Assembly: GCA_013368325.1 (NCBI GenBank)
Contig: JAACJK010000176.1
Span: 62,001 to 126,000 of the forward strand
Reading direction: 5' to 3'
Origin: Ephemerocybe angulata
Lineage: Eukaryota; Basidiomycota; Agaricomycetes; Agaricales; Psathyrellaceae
Length of the DNA: 64,000 bases
Every line of letters starts with the position of its first letter. Position 1 is the first letter of the stretch. The position numbers and the translations under genes are program-made. Below the pieces are notes generated by a model. That model saw only the letters and a program-made list of their open reading frames with translations, searched no databases and was not told the DNA's origin. This document shows positions 46,475-57,020 of this stretch, piece after piece.

Positions 46475-49400
46475 ATGTCCTCGTCCGAAACCTCCACCTC
46501 GCTCGTTTCCCTCAACGTCTACACCGTCCAGGAATGGAAGCGCATCTGTGTCAACAAGGCACTCGAGTACGATGCCTACGACATCCTCATGGGCACCGAG
46601 AAAGAGCCTTCACCTGGCTCTGACTCTCGTCTCGTCACAAGCTTCCGAGGGCGCCGCTCCAAGCTTGTTGGCTACATCCGCTCAACGCTCGATGCCTCCC
46701 AGACTGAGACCGTCCTCATGGGTATCAGCATCCTCGATCTCCCGGGCACCTGGAAACGGCTCCTGGAGCAGTACGAGCCCAAGGACTCCAGCTCCCGCAT
46801 CACCATCCTCCAAGAGCTCATCTCCCTTCGCATGAGGTCTTCTGGCTTTGAGAACGAGTCCTATCAAGACTTCGGCTCCCGAGCTGTTGCCCTTGGTGCA
46901 CGTCTCACTTCTCTACTCCCAGTTGGTGTTACTCTCAAGGATGCGGAGTCTGCTCCCCTCAGCTACAAGGACGGAGACAGGACTGTCAAGGTCGACATCC
47001 TCAAAAAGGAAGCAGAGTTGATCGAAGGCTACACCGCTGCCTACCTCGCTCGCGACATCTCCCTCGCCATGATCGTCATCGGTCTTGGAAAGGAAGACGA
47101 ACTCCTTCGCCATACCCTCAACCACATCTCTGCCACCAGTGTCGACGCTGATCCCTCCGTCATTCTCGACCACCTTCGCAAGGCCGACTCCCTCACTCGG
47201 AACACCTCCCTCGCTGATGGTACCTCTTCCACGGCTCTTCAGGCTGCATCCAAGCCCAAGAAGACCTACAAGTGCAAGTACCACCGCAGCAACTCGCACA
47301 CCAACGAGGAGTGTCGTTTCCAGAACGGAAAGGCCCAGGTCGCTGAAGTCGCTTCCCAGTCTCCTGCCACACCGCAGGAGAAGGCCCTCATGGCACAGGT
47401 CGCCCACATCGCAAGTCCTCTCACCCGTCAGATCCCCTCTACACCCACTGACTCATCATGGAACACAGACTCAGGAGCTTCCTCACATATGACGCCCCAT
47501 CGCGAGTGGATCCGTAACATGGTCAGGGTGAAGGTCCCCATCAAACTCGCTAATCACGAGATTGTATGGGCGATCGGGATGGGTACTGTGTACTTTACAC
47601 CGAGGATCAATGGGAGGACTGGGCAGACTGTCGTGTTCGAGAATGTACTATATGTCCCTGATTTGCAATCCAACCTCTTCTCTCTTCTATACGTCGTTCG
47701 TCACTGCGGAGTCCGGATCGTCATCGAAGACTCCACACTAGAGTTCTTCAAGAAGGGTCAGCTAATCCTAACAGCTACCATTCGCGGAACCACTGGCACT
47801 CTCGACGGAACCACGCTGATAAACACACAGTCAGCAGCGTTCTTCACGACGAAGGTAGACAAGGAGCTGCTCCATCAGCGACTTGGCCACATAGGCAAGG
47901 ATCGTCTAGACACACTCCTTCGACAGGAGCTAGGCACAGGGATACTCGTCAAGGACGGTACTACGATGAAGGACTTCTGCAACGACTGCATCGCAGGGAA
48001 GCAGCACCGAGACCCCTTCCCATCTCTCTCTCAGCATCGCGCCAACGGACTCCTCGATCGAATCCACTCCGACGTTCACGGACCACTACCACGAACACCA
48101 TCTGGTTTCGAGTACTGGGTCACCTTCATCGACGACTATTCCCGCTTCAAACGAGTATATGCTCTAAAGCGCAAGTCAGAGGTGTTCCAGAAGTTCCAGG
48201 AGTTTGTCGCTGAGTGCGAACGAGTACACGGGTTAAAGGTCAAGGAGCTTCGAGATGATAAAGGGGGTGAATATATTGGGAACGACTTCGCAGAATGGTG
48301 CACAGATCGCGGCATCACACGCCAACACACAGTCAAGGCAACACCCCAGCAGAACGGTGTGGCTGAACGCCTCAACCGCACTCTCGCTGAAGGTGTCATT
48401 GCCATGCTTAACCAAGCAAAGCTCCCTGCATCCTTCTGGGCACAGGCTGTGTTGTATCTCACCGACGTTTTGAACGCCACACCCTCATCAGCACTCTCCA
48501 AAACCACATCCTACGAGGTCTGGCACAAGCAGAAACCTGACTTGTCCATCTATCGAGTCTTCGGCTGCCGAGCTTTCGTTAACATCGCTCGGAAGGATCG
48601 CAAGAACCTCCAATCTCACACGGAGCCTTGCATCTTCATTGGCTTCGAAACAGGCTACAAAGGATGGAGGTGCTACAATCCTATCACGAAGAAGGCACAC
48701 ATCTCACGCGACATCATCTTCGATGAGAACACGTTCCCCGGTCTCTCGACAACTACGCCGGCACCGGCACACACACCCATTGGCCTTGGGGATATCTGGC
48801 CTGACCTCGAGGATGAGGACGACGATGCACCGCCTCCTGCACCTCTTGCACCTCCTGCACCTCCTGCACCTCCTGCACCTCCTGCACCTCCTGCACCTCC
48901 TGCACCTCCACGAGCACCTCCATCAGACGAGGACTCATCTGACGAGGATGACGAGGACGATGAGGACGATGAGGATGATGAGGATGATGAGGACGATGAG
49001 GACGAGGACAACAGCGGCGCCCAACAGGCGCCACCACGTACACCTTCCCAAACCATGGACCTGAAAGCTCTCGGCAAGCAAACAGCGTCTCGACCACAGT
49101 TCCACCCGACTTCACCTACCTCGCCTACACCTAAAGCTGAGCCACAAAAGTCTACTCCTCCTACATCGCCTGAACGTCCTATCCCTGCTCCCACGTTTCC
49201 TGCTCCTCCTCCTTCTGCACCGGCTCCTGTCCCTCGGAAACCTGTTACCCAACCAATGGTGGCACAAGGCTCGCGCCCTGTCCGCCAAACAGCAGTTCCT
49301 GATTACTTCAAACTGACTGGGGGTACGAGGCGTACGACCAAGCCGGTCGCACGACGTCAAGGGGGTGAACCGCCAGCGGATCAAGGGGGTGACAAGGACG

Positions 49401-51220
49401 ATGAAAATCCGTTTAATCCGCCACCTCTCACAGCGCAGGACTTTGAAGACGAAGACGATGGGAGCAACGACAATGTCGATCTTGAAAAAGCTCTATTTGC
49501 CACTCCTATCATGCAAGCTCTCATGGACGTCTACGACATAGGAGAATACATCCCCGCTGATGAAGCTGTGGAAATGGTTCTCATGATGGCTACTGATAAG
49601 ATGGAACATGCTTTCGGGGCTGCTACACGGCCAGAAGATTCCCCACGCAGCTGGAAAGAAGCCATGTCTCGACCAGACCATGAGTTCTGGGCTGCTGCAT
49701 GTCAAACGGAGATGGACGCACTCATCGCCAACGGCACTTGGGAAATCGTGAGGCTACCAGACGACAGGAAGGCAATTGGTTCTCGATGGGTATTCCTTAT
49801 CAAGCGCAAGTCCGATGGCACCATCGACCGCTACAAGGCACGCCTCGTCGCTAAAGGCTACTCCCAACAACCTGGTGTCGACTACGACCAAATCTTCTCA
49901 CCTACTGCTCGTCTCACTGCCCTTCGTACCGCTCTCGCTAAAGCAGCCATGAACGGGGAATATATCGAGTCCATCGATGTCTCCAACGCATACCTCAACG
50001 GCGAGATCGAAGACAAGTACGAGGTCTACATGACTCAACCTGAGGGTTTTGAAATCAGAGGCCCCAACGGAGCGAAATGGGTCTGCCGCCTCAAGAAGGG
50101 TATCTATGGCCTGAAACAGAGCGGACGACTATGGTATCAGAAGCTAGCAGCGGAACTCGAACGATTGGGATTCACCCAGATCAAAACAGATCCCAGCTTC
50201 TACGTATGGGAAGCCGACGGTATCCGAATCACTCTACCAGTATTCGTCGATGATATCACCATCATCTCCAAGAGTCAGGACAAGGTCAAATGGCTCAAGG
50301 AATCACTCGCCAAGGTCTTCACTCTCAAGGACCTTGGCCCAACCACCTACCTCCTCGGTATCAAGGTCGATTACGATCGCGAAAACCGCACACTCCACCT
50401 CTCCCAACGCCAGTACATCCTCGATATCCTTAAACGATTCCGCATGGAAAACTGCACACCAGTCGCAACTCCGATGGATCCAGGCAGCGGCTCTCGTCTT
50501 GCCAAGTATGATCTCTCCAAGCAGGAGCAACGTGAGATGAAGACTGTCCCATACATAAACGCAGTCGGAGCTCTCATGTACCTTGCCATTGGAACTCGCC
50601 CAGACATCGCCTACTCCGTCGCCAAGCTCGCCCAGTTCAACTCGAACCCTGGTCCAATCCATTGGAAGGCCGTCAAGCATCTGTTCCGCTATCTGAAGGG
50701 AACGATGGACTTACGACTCACCTATCGCAATGAAGGCGAGTCTCTGTCTTCAGAACTCTTCCAGGCATATACCGATGCGGATCATGCTGGATGCCTTGAC
50801 ACTCGTCGATCCACCTCTGGATTCCTCATCAAGATGGGCACAGGCGCTGTTAGCTGGTCTGCCAAGAAGCAGGCAACCGTCGCGGACTCTTCGACAGAGG
50901 CCGAATACGTTGCTGCTTCCTCTGCAGGACGTGAAGTCATTTGGATGAGGTCGTTCCTTCGGGAACTTGGGACTACAGTCACAGGTCCTTCACGACTGAT
51001 GGTCGATAACCAATCTGCTCTCAAGGTGCTTCGAAACCCCGAACACCACAGCAGGATGAAGCACATCGACATCAAGATGCATTGGATACGAGAGGTTATT
51101 AAGCGCGGTGAAATTGAGGTCCACTTCCTTCCTACCAACAACATGATCGCCGACATCTTCACCAAACCACTCCCCAAACCCGCTGTACAGCGTCACCGTC
51201 TCGCTCTTGGTCTTGAGTAA
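46475..51220 (+). CDS. Copia Gag-Pol polyprotein, 1581 residues
   Basis: A single uninterrupted frame. Gag-like region about residues 1-270, ending in a Cys/His knuckle (CKYHRSNSHTNEEC, ~267). Aspartic protease WNTDSGASSHM (~331). GAG-pre-integrase HQRLGHIGKDRL (~466). Integrase core with the D-D-E triad: D in HSDVHGP (~531), D in RDDKGGEY (~593), E in QQNGVAERLNR (~630). A Pro-rich then Asp/Glu-rich linker (~770-850) built from 9-bp tandem repeats. Reverse transcriptase from ~1080, with VFVDDITII as the catalytic box (~1257). RNase H with TDADHAGC (~1432) and STEAEYVA. Gag and Pol are in one frame without a frameshift, as in many copia elements. The start ATG at 46475 is 299 bases downstream of the LTR. 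Confidence 0.97.
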   Translation: MSSSETSTSLVSLNVYTVQEWKRICVNKALEYDAYDILMGTEKEPSPGSDSRLVTSFRGRRSKLVGYIRSTLDASQTETVLMGISILDLPGTWKRLLEQYEPKDSSSRITILQELISLRMRSSGFENESYQDFGSRAVALGARLTSLLPVGVTLKDAESAPLSYKDGDRTVKVDILKKEAELIEGYTAAYLARDISLAMIVIGLGKEDELLRHTLNHISATSVDADPSVILDHLRKADSLTRNTSLADGTSSTALQAASKPKKTYKCKYHRSNSHTNEECRFQNGKAQVAEVASQSPATPQEKALMAQVAHIASPLTRQIPSTPTDSSWNTDSGASSHMTPHREWIRNMVRVKVPIKLANHEIVWAIGMGTVYFTPRINGRTGQTVVFENVLYVPDLQSNLFSLLYVVRHCGVRIVIEDSTLEFFKKGQLILTATIRGTTGTLDGTTLINTQSAAFFTTKVDKELLHQRLGHIGKDRLDTLLRQELGTGILVKDGTTMKDFCNDCIAGKQHRDPFPSLSQHRANGLLDRIHSDVHGPLPRTPSGFEYWVTFIDDYSRFKRVYALKRKSEVFQKFQEFVAECERVHGLKVKELRDDKGGEYIGNDFAEWCTDRGITRQHTVKATPQQNGVAERLNRTLAEGVIAMLNQAKLPASFWAQAVLYLTDVLNATPSSALSKTTSYEVWHKQKPDLSIYRVFGCRAFVNIARKDRKNLQSHTEPCIFIGFETGYKGWRCYNPITKKAHISRDIIFDENTFPGLSTTTPAPAHTPIGLGDIWPDLEDEDDDAPPPAPLAPPAPPAPPAPPAPPAPPAPPRAPPSDEDSSDEDDEDDEDDEDDEDDEDDEDEDNSGAQQAPPRTPSQTMDLKALGKQTASRPQFHPTSPTSPTPKAEPQKSTPPTSPERPIPAPTFPAPPPSAPAPVPRKPVTQPMVAQGSRPVRQTAVPDYFKLTGGTRRTTKPVARRQGGEPPADQGGDKDDENPFNPPPLTAQDFEDEDDGSNDNVDLEKALFATPIMQALMDVYDIGEYIPADEAVEMVLMMATDKMEHAFGAATRPEDSPRSWKEAMSRPDHEFWAAACQTEMDALIANGTWEIVRLPDDRKAIGSRWVFLIKRKSDGTIDRYKARLVAKGYSQQPGVDYDQIFSPTARLTALRTALAKAAMNGEYIESIDVSNAYLNGEIEDKYEVYMTQPEGFEIRGPNGAKWVCRLKKGIYGLKQSGRLWYQKLAAELERLGFTQIKTDPSFYVWEADGIRITLPVFVDDITIISKSQDKVKWLKESLAKVFTLKDLGPTTYLLGIKVDYDRENRTLHLSQRQYILDILKRFRMENCTPVATPMDPGSGSRLAKYDLSKQEQREMKTVPYINAVGALMYLAIGTRPDIAYSVAKLAQFNSNPGPIHWKAVKHLFRYLKGTMDLRLTYRNEGESLSSELFQAYTDADHAGCLDTRRSTSGFLIKMGTGAVSWSAKKQATVADSSTEAEYVAASSAGREVIWMRSFLRELGTTVTGPSRLMVDNQSALKVLRNPEHHSRMKHIDIKMHWIREVIKRGEIEVHFLPTNNMIADIFTKPLPKPAVQRHRLALGLE

Positions 51221-51239
51221 TCTTCTGTGACATTGCATT

Positions 51240-51248
51240 GAGGGGGTG
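51240..51248 (+). other. Polypurine tract
   Basis: GAGGGGGTG sits immediately 5' of the 3' LTR and 20 bases after the polyprotein stop. This is the expected plus-strand primer for reverse transcription. Confidence 0.8.
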
Positions 51249-51652
51249 TGTTGAAGTACAATGCACATGTCTCCATGGCTCGCCCATTGTTCTCTTCATC
51301 TTCACACGGGCGCTGCCTCTTTCAAACTTTTCTATTGTTCTAAATGCTTCTTTGTTCTATATATATCCACGATCACATTGTTCATTCATTCCATCGTTTC
51401 ACATATATCACACAGCATTGTTCTCACTTCTATTGTTCCATATTCGTACGTACTTTATTGTTCTCCCGATATGGATCGTCTATTGTTCCACACAGTATAT
51501 AGTCTACACTGCAAGTGGGTAGTTCCCTTATCGAACTATCTCCCACTTGCAGGTGCGTCATGCTGTATTTCTCTTTATCTAACTTAACTAATATATCGAA
51601 CTATCTCCCACTTGCAGTGGCTTCAACGACTTATAAACTTAGCAGTTTATCA
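51249..51652 (+). repeat. 3' long terminal repeat, 404 bp
   Basis: Reads identically to 45772-46175 over its whole length, with an exact offset of 5477 bases, followed directly by the right CTGCT. Confidence 0.97.
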
Positions 51653-51923
51653 CTGCTGGCTATCGCCGCCTGGTTTGGCGCCTTCGGCCTGTGGATACTC
51701 CTGGCTTATGGTGAGCCAGAAACAAGTATCGTAGTCCCCGGGGTGCTGGCTTACTCATGCCCTTCTAGACCTCCTCCCAAACCTATATGTCGCTATTGAG
51801 AAAACATGTCTCCTTGCTCTCGGATTCCTTGGTAGAGAGATTATCCTTTGGGTTTTTCACTTTGCTGTTCGTAACGTGATGAAGCTCACCGCTTCCTTCA
51901 TCCGCCGCAGCGTTCAACTTTGA
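51653..51923 (+). pseudogene. 3' part of the copia-split membrane-protein gene
   Basis: Starts with the second copy of the target duplication. Coding resumes in frame at 51658 and runs to 51710 (WFGAFGLWILLAY), then a GTGAGC intron, then exon 51769-51923 ending at TGA. Joined to the 5' exons without the element and one CTGCT, the gene is 394 codons with all phases consistent. The last 51 residues form a mixed hydrophobic/basic tail (CLLALGFLGREIILWVFHF, then RNVMKLTASFIRRSVQL) that the paralogue lacks. Confidence 0.75.
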
Positions 51924-52953
51924 CTAGTAGAGAGAGGTGGGAGTCGTGAATCGGTATCGCTGCTTTCAGACCTGTTGGAAGCCTGGGGTTAGACTTGCGC
52001 GCTACCTTGTGTGTCTCTATAATGCATATTATTTAGTAACGATTTGGTATTGACCGTGATTCTGTGGAAGGAGGGGCCGTCCTCTGTATTTTTCCGCGGC
52101 CAGTGGTCCAGATAAGGTTGATAATGACTCGAATTGACGGGGAAAGCATTCGCTATTCTTACCTGGAGTGGGGAGTACTCATGGTGCACGCAATGCGGTC
52201 AATTGTATTCGAGGATCAGTGAACTTGGTTCATATTCCAAGTTCTATATCGTAAACTAGATGGCGACACCATTTACGCTCGCCCACTTCCAAATACACAG
52301 TGTCTTGATTCATATTCTCAAGGTAGATTAGACCTCACCGCTTAGGCATATTACATTCGCTAAGATGTGCCCAATCGAGTTCGCCTGCCCAGTGCCAGTG
52401 GACTGGCGCCTGCCGCCCTCAGGCTCAGGCTTAGGCTCGCGACCAGCCGTGACCTGAGCCGGTCACACCTTTGACGTCACTCCGTAGTCAGCATCAACAG
52501 GAAAACTTGAGGAAAACCATCATCACGACGACGACGACCTCACAGGTATACTATTACCGACAACGTGCACAGCTCCACGGGGACACAGCGCTCAAACGGC
52601 GCTCCCCCAAAAATGCGAGCGCGTCAAGCCTTTCGCGGCGCCTTCAGGGTCTCACCAAGCGCAGCATTATGCAACAGCTAAAGACACCACGCGCAGTGAA
52701 TATATCTTAGCGACGCAGTACACAGACTGTTGCGGTGGCGGCGTCGGTCACTGGCCCGCGTACGCAGCGACGAACTCGGAACCTTCGAGCCGTCCGCAGG
52801 ATTGAATTGACGAGTCAGTAATCGGTTTTGTGATATAAACGAGCCACAGATCTGTTTAACGGACATATCTCCTGCACTTTTTCCTCCTGGCACCTGCTTG
52901 ATTCTTAGACTCTCACTATTCTCCCAAATTCTTGCGGTACAGCTCTCCGTTGC
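51924..52953. other. Intergenic region between the disrupted gene and its paralogue
   Basis: This is about 1 kb with no supported gene. No TATA element as clear as the one at 44553 was noticed. Confidence 0.35.
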
Positions 52954-53908
52954 ATGTCTGACCCACCCCGTAACCTTTTGGCGCGCGACGAGTATACCGA
53001 AACCCTGGTTACCCCCAGTCTCGATGGGCTTGCCCGTGCGCTTACTGCCTGTCAGGCTCAGGATAGTTCTGAACCCCGCAAGAGCCTGGAGGGCGAAACT
53101 CCAGTCAAGTAAGTCATTGAGATCACCCACATACAGAAAATGTAATAATGCTTTTTTGAAGGGATGTTTTAACGCCCCGAGGGGGAAACAAACGTAGCTC
53201 GAACGACAATCAGATCCGGGTACCCACAAAGGAAGACATTTGTGCAGCCAGTTTAATCCTCGGAGCCCGGCCTACCTCCTCCAGACGTGCCCTCATTGTC
53301 CCTACCGAGGACGCGGTTGATCAGGGTGTCCCAGGCTTCGATCTTGAGGCATTTCTAGGAGACTCGCCTCAAATCCGACTCGCCCTAATCAAATTCGAGC
53401 GACTTGATGAGCTGTTTGCGATCCCAGTCCGTAATATCAGATGGTCTATTGACTTTCGAGATTCGCCTGCCCACGACGGCGAGGTTATCCTTGCTTTTAG
53501 CGAGGATCAAACCAGCTTGGAAGCCTTTAGCTCCCTCATCGCCAGATTGGGGGATGTCAATCAGGATGATGGCCCCGCCACCCCCTCATCTTTTGGCATC
53601 TCCGATGGCGATGTGGAAGTAGGTGCCGTCGTGATCCCCGCCACCAATATCGACCAAGGCCCTGCCGCAATTATCGACCAAGCAGTCCCCAACGAGGACA
53701 GCAATGAACATTCCACAATTGCCGATCCCGCACCAATGGCCCCTCCTCGTTCCTTGAGGTCACCGATTTTGTTGGTTGCCGGTGGTATCCTTGGAGCGTT
53801 CGGATTATGGATAGCCTTAGCGTATGGTGAGTTCTACCATGAGACGAAGGACATATGCACTTTCAATTAACTTACACAATTTTCTCAGATGTTATACCTA
53901 GCGCTTAG
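52954..53908 (+). CDS. Single-pass membrane protein of unknown family, 267 residues (paralogue of the disrupted gene)
   Basis: Three exons, 52954-53108, 53198-53826 and 53889-53908 (20 nt), join in phase to 268 codons. It starts MSDPPRNLLARDEYTETLV. Blocks shared with the disrupted gene are SNDN, GFDLEAFLGD, VILAFSEDQTSLEAFSSLI and the helix ILLVAGGILGAFGLWIALAY near the C-terminus. Both genes split the Gly or Asp codon after LAY with an intron. The tail after the helix is only about six residues here, so this copy is close to a tail-anchored protein. It has no signal peptide, and the middle is acidic and low-complexity. The function is unknown. Confidence 0.65.
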
Positions 53909-55269
53909 CTCTTGAGCACCTTCGAACGTTGGAGTATGGTCTTGGTGCTGGTTCACGGACACCTCTTACTCGCTTGTTTACTTCAAGCTGTTTGGATAGG
54001 CGATAAATAATTATATGTTTTCTTCTGGAGCTCTGTTAAGTACTTTCGTAGTATGGGCTGGTCCATCTTTCTTTTCCGGGGTGAATATCTGAACTTGAGC
54101 GACGAAGTTCGTTGTCTTCGTACCAGAAGAAGAACTTGTGAATTGCGAATGCGGTGAGCCGTCCCACCGCGAGAACATATACTAACCACATGACTTCAAT
54201 ACTAAGGAGCCTTGCAACGCCCTGCGAGCGCCAAGTCGCACGACATTGTCCGGGTAGCCATCCTCGGAAAGAGTAAAGGTATCGAATACCTTGCCGAATT
54301 CCTCCACTTAGAAATCCGGGCCATTCGCAAAGAGATAGAAAGACCCCAAACAGGCGAGCAATACCCCGCTGGGAAGACGAGAGTTGGACGAGAGAGAATG
54401 TGGAGTAGATGATGGAGATCCACGAGTACGGATGACCCATGAGCCCCGGACAATAAGCACTGCAAGGCGCCTAACAAGACCGCTCGAGGCACAAACACAA
54501 CACAACAGGTAGGACCATCGGCCACCAATCGACCACACGCAAACCACACATTCAACCACAAACCACCAGTCCCCCACCCAGACACTATACAATACGCGAT
54601 AATTTCCCCCCTCTCGCCTCCCTCTTCACTGCAAATGTTACACGGACCCACTCGCCACCTTATAGGTATCCTCCCTCATGTACACCGTGTCCTTAATACA
54701 CCTTGGCTTGCCTTTTAGCGCGTGAGATAGACAAGAGATAGAGGCTCCAAAAAAAGTTCGCTGTCCATCCTCTAGAGTCCAGGGCTAGCCCACACAACTA
54801 TATCAATAATATTAGACCTAACAGAGCGGGTCCCTTATCAGAGCTTCTAGCTTCCAGAAGCCTCCCCGTCTTAATGACCTGAGGCTGAGCGACTCTAGGC
54901 CCTTCATTTGGTCGTCCTTCAGTGGCCAGCCTGGGGGACAGATGCAACATGGTGCGACCTCACCAAATTTGAGGGCGTCAATCGCGAGAATAATTTATGA
55001 ATAATCAACAGCTGTACCCCAATTCCTTTGAAGTTTGTGGGCATCAACGCGAGAAGTTGGTTCTGAAAGAGCGTCGGCTTGCAAGGTGTACCGTTCTGGC
55101 AAGTCTCAGATATGGCTAGATAAGGTCAGGTGTTATCTTATCATATCGATCTCAGAACTGAAAACCGGTTGCCAGCTTGGCCGGATCTGATCGGATATAT
55201 CTGGCCATATCAGAGGCTACAGGTAAATCTGATTCGGAAGCAAGGAATCTCCGGGCTCCCCCTTACTTT
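53909..55269. other. Intergenic region with conflicting open frames
   Basis: Two overlapping minus-strand open frames (54036-54440 and 54202-54651) contain hydrophobic runs, but neither shows a family motif or consistent splicing, so no gene is called. The rest looks non-coding. Confidence 0.35.
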
Positions 55270-56490
55270 TGCCTTACTTATCGTTTCTAACGGTAACAAA
55301 TGTTCTATTCTTGCCTGCTTCCTTGGTCCTGATGGCGGCCCCCGAAAAGGTGCCATTCAACTGCCGCTAGAGGAGGATAATAATCACCCTACAATACCTG
55401 AGGAGGAATCTGTGACCTGTCCCTTTAGACTCACCATTCGAGGAAGAGGAGTCCACTGGCTTGATGGACCTCAAGAAGAAGATTTCGAGACGCTTCTCTC
55501 TCTAAGATTTTCGCCAAACGCATGCCTGATATCAACCCAACGACAATCATTCATCTAACACAACCCTCCCTCTTAATATACCCCCAGGGATGAGCTTGGA
55601 CCGGACAAGAACGTTTTCGAGGGCAAGCCGCGCTAATGGCTCTGCCTATGGTTATTCGGGCGCTTATAGGAATCTCCTTGCAAGCAATGCCACCCTTGGC
55701 GGTGGTGTCCGGCGAGGAAGGCCGTCCAGTGCCCGCCGCTCGTCGTTCCGCCCTCCCTCAGTCTCTTTCTCACCTACAACCCACGCATCGCGGCGCCCGT
55801 CCATTGCGCCGAGCATCTCTAGCCACTCGGACATGCGGACGGCTCCCAGTATTCTTTGGGCGCAGAAGCTGCTGTCCGGACCCCGGTGAGGGAGACGACC
55901 ACCTTGACACCATTGCCGAATGGCGCCAAGCCTCAAAGCCCGCCTCCCAGGCTGACGCCGAGTCTCGTCAAGAACCCCCACCTTCGCTTGCCTCTCAATT
56001 ACTCGTGCTCATCATCGTGCAGTATGGTGTAATGGCCCTCCACACTACGACGCATGGCCAGATCTTCACGTCGTATCTTGTATGGTACGTTGTTTACTCT
56101 ATCTACTCCAGGTTTTTCCCGAGACTAATTTCATGTGTTATGTGACAGTGACTATGAATCGGGCGGGCTGAATCTGAACGCAGGGCACTTTGCGCAACTG
56201 AGTAGGTCCTTTATCTGTCCCATGGGGATTGGTGTACTGAAGACTTATTTTGCTCAGTCGCACTCATGTGTTTTGTCTAGATTACCTACCAATTTTATCT
56301 CTATTATCCGTACGTTACCCTTCCTTGACCCTCCCCACGTTTTGGCACCTCCCTGTCCACTTGGCTTCGCTTGTAAGTTGTCCGATGCGTCTGGACCTGC
56401 ACACAAAGGATGCCTGGCCTATGTCTCTTCCAGATGTCCTCCAACTCATACCTAACCTTGAATTTGGAACCCTCATCGACGATTATAACT
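55270..56490 (+). pseudogene. Remnant of a major facilitator superfamily transporter gene
   Basis: Only the cytoplasmic loop and the start of the second half of a fungal MFS transporter are visible. Loop sequence includes FLGPDGGPRKGAIQLPLEED, RMPDINPTTIIH in another frame, and MSLDRTRTFSRASRANGSAY. A first helix follows (LASQLLVLIIVQYGVMALHT), then YESGGLNLNAGHFAQL. The next exon reads ALMCFV, then an in-frame TAG where related transporters usually have Gln, then ITYQFYLYY. The N-terminal six helices and most of the C-terminal ones are missing. The assignment rests on recalled similarity to basidiomycete MFS loops. Confidence 0.6.
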
Positions 56491-56550
56491 GTCTGCTGGA
56501 CTTCCCCGGATTGCTGCCAATTGGTACCCCAGACATAACAAGCCCATCCA

Positions 56551-56593
56551 CTCGCGAGCGCGAGCGCACCGTAGGTGCGCGCCAGCGAGCGAG
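56551..56593 (+). repeat. GC-rich palindromic repeat, copy 2
   Basis: CTCGCGAGCGCGAGCGCACC followed by GTAGGTGCGCGCCAGCGAGC. Its first 41 bases equal the reverse complement of 8914-8954. Confidence 0.85.
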
Positions 56594-56673
56594 TCTAAAG
56601 AACCTTTAAATAGATGATACGATCTTACAGGCGTACCGGCCTGCTAGAAGTTTCAATGATTTTAACCCCTCCA

Positions 56674-56697
56674 CTCGCGAGCGCGCCAGCGAGCGAG
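56674..56697 (+). repeat. GC-rich palindromic repeat, copy 3 (internally deleted)
   Basis: The two ends CTCGCGAGCGCG and CCAGCGAGCGAG are joined without the central GCACC/GGTGC hairpin. Confidence 0.7.
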
Positions 56698-56831
56698 CAT
56701 GTGTGTCTATTGCATCAGTCGCCCATTAGGCCTCCGCGTGGACGAGTCACGATTCTCGCATTTGGCCATGTTCCAATCTTCATTGTACCATATCTTCCCG
56801 CCGCCCCGTCTAGCGGCCGTAGTCTCCCCCA

Positions 56832-56847
56832 CTCGCGAGCGCGAGCG
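56832..56847 (+). repeat. GC-rich palindromic repeat, copy 4 (left end only)
   Basis: CTCGCGAGCGCGAGCG, the left arm of the repeat only. Confidence 0.55.
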
Positions 56848-56943
56848 GGTGTGCAGCTAATGGGAAACTACTATGCATATCTGGTAGGTAAGGTTGAGGT
56901 AAGGCTCGCTTAGAACGGTCAGAGGTAGTACATATCCTGCCTG

Positions 56944-57020
56944 CTCGTGAGCGCGAGCGCAGTGCGTGCCTGCTCGCGAGCGCAAGTGCGCGGGCCCCAA
57001 GCGGGCCCCAGCCAGCGAGC
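56944..57020 (+). repeat. GC-rich palindromic repeat, copy 5 (expanded, diverged)
   Basis: Contains CTCGTGAGCGCGAGCGCAGT, then a second CTCGCGAGCGCAAGTGCGCG, a GGGCCCC/GGGGCCC pair and the right end CCAGCGAGC. It looks like two nested copies. Confidence 0.6.

Larger units (their letters stand above)
45772..51652 (+). mobile_element. Complete Ty1/copia LTR retrotransposon, 5881 bp
   Basis: LTR 45772-46175, internal region with one polyprotein frame (46475-51220), polypurine tract 51240-51248, LTR 51249-51652, and flanking CTGCT duplication. The LTRs begin TG and end CA and look identical throughout. The intact coding region and identical LTRs indicate a recent insertion and a potentially active element. 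The domain order protease-integrase-reverse transcriptase-RNase H defines Ty1/copia rather than Ty3/gypsy. Confidence 0.97.

Noticed and set aside
48639..49194. Repeat-rich open frames around the Pro/Asp linker of the copia polyprotein
   Set aside because: They are other-frame readings of the 9-bp tandem repeats inside the polyprotein.
54036..54651. Membrane protein gene on the minus strand
   Set aside because: Two overlapping frames with hydrophobic runs conflict with each other, and no splice model gives a consistent or recognisable protein.
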